Below, one piece after another: positions 5,827 through 8,305 of a stretch of 8,305 nt of DNA. The DNA is from Oscillospiraceae bacterium (GTDB lineage Bacteria > Bacillota_A > Clostridia > Oscillospirales > Oscillospiraceae): the NCBI GenBank assembly GCA_024690695.1, contig JAILOS010000002.1, positions 1 to 8,305 on the forward strand. The letters run 5' to 3'. The notes under the pieces were generated by a model. The model did no database searches. It was not told the origin of the DNA and saw nothing but the letters and a program-made list of their open reading frames with translations. Position 1 is the stretch's first letter; the number at the start of each line of letters is the position of its first letter. The position numbers and the translations under genes were made by a program.

Positions 5827-6231
5827 ATGATGATCTCGACCCGCGGACGCTATGCGCTGCGCATTTTAGTCGATCTTGCCGAGAACCAGAAGGACGGATA
5901 TATCACGCTCAAAGAAGCCGCCGACCGGCAGGCGATTTCCGAAAAGTATCTGGAGAGCATCGTGAAGGCTCTCGTCCGCGACGGCTTCGTCGAAGGCCTG
6001 CGCGGCAAAGGCGGCGGTTATCGGCTGGCAAGGTCTGCAAATGAGATCAATGTTCTGGAGGTCTTGCAGTCGGCGGACGGGACGCTCGTTCCGGTCGCCT
6101 GCCTCGAGAAAGGAAGCAAGCCCTGTCCCCGCGCCGCCGCGTGCAGGACCCTCCCCCTCTGGAAAGGTCTGGACAAGGTCGTCAGCGAGTATCTCGGCGG
6201 CTTTACCGTAGGGGATCTGATTCAAAAATAA
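5827..6231 (+). CDS. Rrf2-family transcriptional regulator (CymR/IscR-like)
   Basis: This 134-residue DNA-binding protein is of normal Rrf2 length. The N-terminal winged helix opens with the typical MMISTRGRYALRILVDLA, the recognition region is about 28-55 (AISEKYLESIVKAL), and the wing carries GLRGKGGGYRLAR (57-69). Three cysteines, Cys92, Cys100 and Cys106 (C-x7-C-x5-C), fall where IscR-type members bind an Fe-S cluster, so redox or Fe-S sensing is possible; Bacillus CymR lacks such a set. The start is supported by AGGAGG (5813-5818), 8 bases upstream; the second ATG (5830) is slightly farther. Convergence with cysK and a motif shared between both promoters point to control of cysteine synthesis, as for CymR in other Firmicutes. 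Autoregulation is likely. Whether it acts as CymR, IscR or something else cannot be settled here. Confidence 0.9.
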   Translation: MMISTRGRYALRILVDLAENQKDGYITLKEAADRQAISEKYLESIVKALVRDGFVEGLRGKGGGYRLARSANEINVLEVLQSADGTLVPVACLEKGSKPCPRAAACRTLPLWKGLDKVVSEYLGGFTVGDLIQK

Positions 6232-6274
6232 AAAATCGCTTCCGGGATCCTTCAGAAGCCCGGAAGCGATTTTT
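6231..6274. terminator. Bidirectional terminator between the Rrf2 gene and cysK
   Basis: Bases 6231-6246 and 6259-6274 form a perfect 16-bp inverted repeat beginning with AAAAA and ending with TTTTT, with a 12-base loop. It begins at the last base of the Rrf2 stop codon and ends 15 bases before the cysK stop, serving both convergent genes. Confidence 0.9.
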
Positions 6275-6289
6275 GCGTTTCTTCGTTTT

Positions 6290-7222
6290 TTATTCGGCAA
6301 ACAGCGGCGTGGACAGATAACGGTCGCCGGTATCCGGCAGCAGGGCGACGATGGTCTTGCCCTTGTTCTCCGGGCGCTTCGCCAGCTCGATCGCGGCCCA
6401 GACCGCGGCGCCGGAGGAAATCCCGACCAGCACGCCCTCCGCGCGGCCGACCTTTTTCCCCGCGGCAAAGGCGTCCTCATTCTGCACCGGAATGATCTCG
6501 TCGTACACGGCCGTGTTCAGCACCTCCGGCACGAAGCCCGCGCCGATGCCCTGGATCTTGTGCGCGCCGGCCGTGCCCTTCGACAGGACCGGCGAGCTCG
6601 CCGGCTCCACCGCCACGACCTTCACGGCGGGATTCTGTTCCTTGAGATACTCGCCCACGCCGGTGATCGTGCCGCCCGTGCCGACGCCCGCAACGAAGAT
6701 ATCCACCTTTCCGTCGGTGTCCGCCCAAATCTCCGGCCCGGTGGTCGCCTTGTGGGCGGCAGGATTGGCGGGATTGACGAACTGGCCGGGGATAAAGGCG
6801 TTGGGGATCTCCTTCGCAAGCTCCTCGGCCTTTGCGATCGCGCCCTTCATGCCCTTTGCGCCCTCGGTGAGCACCAGCTCCGCGCCGTAGGCCTTCATCA
6901 GCTGCCGGCGCTCGACACTCATGGTCTCGGGCATGACGATAATGATGCGGTAGCCCCTTGCCGCCGCCACGGAGGCAAGGCCGATGCCCGTGTTGCCGGA
7001 GGTCGGCTCGATGAGCACGGAGCCCGCCTTGAGCAGGCCCTTTGCCTCGGCGTCGTCGATCATGGCCTTGGCGATGCGGTCCTTGACGGAGCCCGCGGGG
7101 TTAAAGTATTCGAGCTTGGCGAGGACCGTGGCTTCCAGCCCTTCCTCTTTCTCGATATGCGTCAGCTCCAGCAGCGGGGTCTTCCCGATCAGCTGATCGG
7201 CGGACGTGTAAATGTTGGACAT
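6290..7222 (-). CDS. cysK: Cysteine synthase A (O-acetylserine sulfhydrylase)
   Basis: This 310-residue PLP enzyme of usual CysK length converts O-acetylserine and sulfide to cysteine and acetate in the cytoplasm. Motifs: NPAGSVKDR (41-49) with the PLP lysine Lys47, TSGNTG (74-79) for substrate binding, [17 protein letters not shown] (150-166), the PLP phosphate loop GTGGT (181-185), KIQGIGAGF (222-230), SSGAA (269-273) and the C-terminal [10 protein letters not shown] (296-305). No CBS regulatory domain is present, so it is CysK rather than cystathionine beta-synthase. AGGAGG (7236-7231 on the minus strand) lies 8 bases before the ATG. It is transcribed alone from the promoter at 7412-7440 through a leader of about 180 bases containing a terminator hairpin, and converges on the Rrf2 regulator, its likely repressor. 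Confidence 0.97.
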   Translation of the reverse strand: MSNIYTSADQLIGKTPLLELTHIEKEEGLEATVLAKLEYFNPAGSVKDRIAKAMIDDAEAKGLLKAGSVLIEPTSGNTGIGLASVAAARGYRIIIVMPETMSVERRQLMKAYGAELVLTEGAKGMKGAIAKAEELAKEIPNAFIPGQFVNPANPAAHKATTGPEIWADTDGKVDIFVAGVGTGGTITGVGEYLKEQNPAVKVVAVEPASSPVLSKGTAGAHKIQGIGAGFVPEVLNTAVYDEIIPVQNEDAFAAGKKVGRAEGVLVGISSGAAVWAAIELAKRPENKGKTIVALLPDTGDRYLSTPLFAE

Positions 7223-7290
7223 ACTGTGTTCCTCCTTCTATGAAATCGTTGTCAGACGAGCTGTCTCAAAAAAATAGGCGTCTGCAAAGG

Positions 7291-7320
7291 AAAAAACCGG
7301 AAAACCCGCAAGGTTCTCCG
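7291..7320 (-). terminator. Intrinsic terminator inside the cysK leader
   Basis: On the minus strand, CGGAGAACC (7320-7312) pairs with GGTTTTCCG (7306-7298), one G-T wobble and a 5-base loop, followed by G and six T (7296-7291). It lies after the cysK promoter and about 70 bases before its ATG, the position of a transcription attenuator. No T-box or SAM-riboswitch signature was seen upstream in the leader. Confidence 0.55.
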
Positions 7321-7394
7321 ATCCCTCGCCCCGTGCGCCCCGGCGCTCTCCGCCCGGCCGGACGCTCCGACTTTCGCAGAGAAGCGCTTTTATT

Positions 7395-7417
7395 CCTATC
7401 AAGTTACTATGTTTATA
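7395..7417 (-). promoter_or_regulatory. Candidate Rrf2 operator in the cysK promoter
   Basis: Minus strand: TATAAAC (7417-7411), 11 bases, ATAGG (7399-7395) continuing as ATAGGAATAAAA. Blocks and spacing match those in the Rrf2-family promoter. The first block overlaps the -10 and the second lies just past the start point, so binding would repress. The GGAAT half resembles, from memory, CymR operators of Bacillus. Confidence 0.45.
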
Positions 7418-7440
7418 CCACGGGAGCTCGCCCTTGTCAA
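7412..7440 (-). promoter_or_regulatory. Sigma-A promoter of cysK
   Basis: Minus strand: perfect TTGACA (7440-7435), a 17-base spacer and TATAAA (7417-7412). Expected start near 7405. Confidence 0.85.
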
Positions 7441-7624
7441 CCGTTTTTTTGCGCCGTGATGCCTACTGGACCGGAATCTCCAACCACTCCACGGCGATCT
7501 GGCTCATGCCGCACAAGCTTACGCTCCCGCCCACGACACCCAAAACCGCGCAGACGAGGATCGACAAAAAGGCCGCCGAGGTATCAGTACCGTTTCGTCC
7601 TGATATTTACTGGGTTTTACCGCA

Positions 7625-7649
7625 CTCTAAAGGCTAAAAATAAGTAAAA
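7625..7649 (+). repeat. 25-bp direct repeat, copy 1
   Basis: Matches copy 2 at 7885-7909 at 24 of 25 bases (core AGGCTAAAAATAAGTAAAA), 260 bp apart in the same orientation. The pair brackets the tRNA 3'-end fragment. The 10-base repeat CTGTTTTCGG occurs nearby at 7653-7662 and 7697-7706. No gene was recognised in 7441-7708. Confidence 0.8.
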
Positions 7650-7709
7650 AAACTGTTTTCGGAAAAATCGCCTCAACTTTTTATGGCAAAAAGTAGCTGT
7701 TTTCGGCAG

Positions 7710-7746
7710 AAAAAGAAAGAAATCCGAACCTTTCGGTTCGGATTTC
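7710..7746 (-). terminator. Terminator of the tRNA gene
   Basis: Minus strand: a perfect 12-bp stem (7746-7735 with 7730-7719) with a GAAA tetraloop, followed by TTTCTTTTT (7718-7710). It starts 2 bases after the CCA end of the tRNA fragment, as expected for a tRNA transcript terminator. Confidence 0.8.
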
Positions 7747-7748
7747 TA

Positions 7749-7771
7749 TGGTGGACGATACAAGACTCGAA
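7749..7771 (-). tRNA. tRNA 3'-end fragment (partial), probable attachment site
   Basis: Minus strand from 7771: T-loop TTCGAGT, T-stem 3' strand CTTGT, acceptor 3' strand ATCGTCC, discriminator A, and encoded CCA (7751-7749). The matching T-stem 5' strand (ACAAG) is absent: the preceding bases are TTGAA, so the tRNA body is missing and similarity ends exactly at the T-loop. Such 3' fragments are the hallmark of integration by a tyrosine recombinase at a tRNA gene. The 5' end of the intact tRNA should be GGACGAT; from memory this fits a tRNA-Val, which is tentative. Confidence 0.65.
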
Positions 7772-7776
7772 TTCAA

Positions 7777-7794
7777 GATATAGCCTGTTATATC
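7777..7794. repeat. Short inverted repeat beside the tRNA fragment
   Basis: GATATA (7777-7782) and TATATC (7789-7794) are perfect inverted repeats separated by 6 bases and begin 6 bases from the tRNA fragment. This could be an integrase binding site, by position only. Confidence 0.3.
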
Positions 7795-7869
7795 GTGTTA
7801 AAGTACATTAAAATAGCTCTTTTTGCTTCTTTCTATGAACTTTTCTGTCCTGTTTTGTCCCTTCTCTTA

Positions 7870-7941
7870 CCTACTTGTGTTAATCTCTTAAGGCTAAAAA
7901 TAAGTAAAACTTTCGGCCGATATATACCACTCACAAGTAGG
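7870..7941. repeat. 10-bp inverted repeat bracketing direct-repeat copy 2
   Basis: CCTACTTGTG (7870-7879) and CACAAGTAGG (7932-7941) are perfectly complementary, 52 bases apart, and enclose the 25-bp repeat copy at 7885-7909. Role unknown; recombinase, relaxase or regulator binding are possibilities. Confidence 0.5.
7885..7909 (+). repeat. 25-bp direct repeat, copy 2
   Basis: Same repeat as 7625-7649 with one mismatch (position 5, T for A). It lies on the element side of the tRNA fragment. Confidence 0.8.
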
Positions 7942-8078
7942 GTGAGAAGAACACCATACTCTGCCACTAAAACAACTGCAGTCCACAGGCGGATTCTTAT
8001 TTGTCAGTCCATTATAACCGAAGTTAATTCCTCTATCAACTGGCAATCTTTCCTTTATATCATTTTCTTACCTCTTTA

Positions 8079-8107
8079 CCGCTCTGCAGAAAAGCAGGGC
8101 GGTTTTT
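8079..8107 (+). terminator. Intrinsic terminator directly before the ParA gene
   Basis: CCGCTCTGC (8079-8087) pairs with GCAGGGCGG (8094-8102; one T-G wobble) around AGAAAA, then TTTTT (8103-8107). The Shine-Dalgarno of ParA (8114-8119) starts only 6 bases later, so any transcript reaching parA from upstream must pass through this hairpin. Confidence 0.75.
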
Positions 8108-8118
8108 ATTATCAGGAG

Positions 8119-8305
8119 GTGTATGCCCAAATAAGCGAAAAATGTAAGATCATCGCCATTGCTAACCAGAAGGGCGGCGTGGGAAAGACGACCACCTGCG
8201 CTAATCTCGGCGTAGGTCTTGCCAAGGAGGGAAAACGAGTCCTGCTGATTGATTCAGATCCGCAGGGCTCGTTGTCTATCTCTCTCGGCTTTACCGAGCC
8301 AGATA
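8119..8305 (+). CDS. ParA-family partition ATPase (5' end only)
   Basis: The frame encodes ...[42 protein letters not shown]..., with the deviant Walker A box KGGVGKTTT and the Walker A' LLIDSDPQG typical of ParA/Soj/MinD ATPases, which segregate plasmids, elements or chromosomes with a ParB partner. The gene runs off the window. The start is a problem. A strong AGGAGG (8114-8119) is followed by ATG at 8123, but that ATG is out of frame and stops after three codons (ATG CCC AAA TAA). The only in-frame standard start before the Walker box is GTG 8119, which overlaps the ribosome binding site. One missing base between 8123 and 8131 would explain this. The family call is firm; the start is not. 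Confidence 0.85.
   Translation, partial: MYAQISEKCKIIAIANQKGGVGKTTTCANLGVGLAKEGKRVLLIDSDPQGSLSISLGFTEPD

Larger units (their letters stand above)
7749..8305 (+). mobile_element. One end of an integrated mobile element (partial)
   Basis: To the right of the tRNA 3' fragment the sequence no longer continues the tRNA, becomes AT-rich and repeat-laden, and leads to a ParA gene, a common first gene of integrative conjugative elements and plasmid-like elements in clostridia. To the left the tRNA's own terminator and cysK look chromosomal. The element therefore probably extends rightwards past the window. No integrase or conjugation gene is visible, so its class is unknown. The stretch 7772-8118 holds no protein gene I can support, only repeats and a terminator. 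Confidence 0.5.

Noticed and set aside
6560..7243. Plus-strand open frame of 227 codons
   Set aside because: It is antisense to cysK, which has complete catalytic motifs, promoter and ribosome site.
7223..7405. T-box leader for cysK
   Set aside because: A terminator is present, but the conserved T-box sequence (GGTGG-ACCGCG type) is missing.
7463..7588. Minus-strand stretch with GC-rich third positions encoding a hydrophobic segment (FLSILVCAVLGVVGG)
   Set aside because: It is open for about 45 codons but has no usable start or ribosome site and no recognised family. It could be a decayed membrane-protein fragment, but support is too thin for a feature.
7240..7647. Plus-strand open frames of 135 and 67 codons
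   Set aside because: They begin in the cysK leader or promoter, have no ribosome site, show no family resemblance and run through the terminator hairpin.

Overview
The window looks like a GC-rich chromosomal segment of a Firmicute, probably a gut clostridium of the Oscillospiraceae type. This is inferred from strong AGGAGG-type ribosome binding sites, sigma-A promoters with 17-bp spacers, many Rho-independent hairpins, an IS200-like remnant, a clostridial-style Rrf2 regulator beside cysK, and a ParA-headed integrated element. Species cannot be fixed from this sequence alone. Composition drops from GC-rich genes to AT-rich DNA after about 7600, where mobile-element DNA begins.

Layout. (1) 1-309: a small element with a hairpin at each end, a hairpin that buries a ribosome binding site, and a start codon followed by a short broken reading frame; it is best read as an internally deleted IS200-family derivative. 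(2) 310-4632, minus strand: a two-gene c-di-GMP unit with a membrane diguanylate cyclase (first gene) and a large PAS/degenerate-GGDEF/EAL/PAS/PAS phosphodiesterase 75 bp downstream, driven by a near-consensus promoter at 4755-4783. (3) 4850-5413, plus strand: a divergent promoter, a small MoaE-like protein lacking part of the usual catalytic tail, and hairpin terminators. (4) 5414-5768: no convincing protein gene, but a nested three-way-junction fold plus a 14-bp hairpin, a candidate undescribed small RNA. (5) 5769-7440: an Rrf2-family regulator and a convergent cysteine synthase (cysK), separated by a bidirectional terminator. Their promoters share the spaced motif TATAAAC-N11-ATAGG, suggesting the regulator controls itself and cysK. 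The cysK leader also contains an intrinsic terminator. (6) 7441-8305: AT-rich DNA with a tRNA 3'-end fragment (minus strand) followed by its own terminator, direct and inverted repeats, and the start of a ParA gene. This reads as the junction of an integrative element inserted at a tRNA 3' end.

Functionally, the cyclase and phosphodiesterase would set local c-di-GMP in response to an extracytoplasmic signal (CACHE-like domain) and cytoplasmic PAS inputs. The Rrf2 regulator and CysK form a sulfur/cysteine module. ParA belongs to the mobile element and presumably serves its maintenance. The most promising unexplained items are the three-way-junction RNA candidate, the shared Rrf2/cysK operator with the cysK leader attenuator, and the tRNA-end junction with its repeats and the frame problem at the ParA start.
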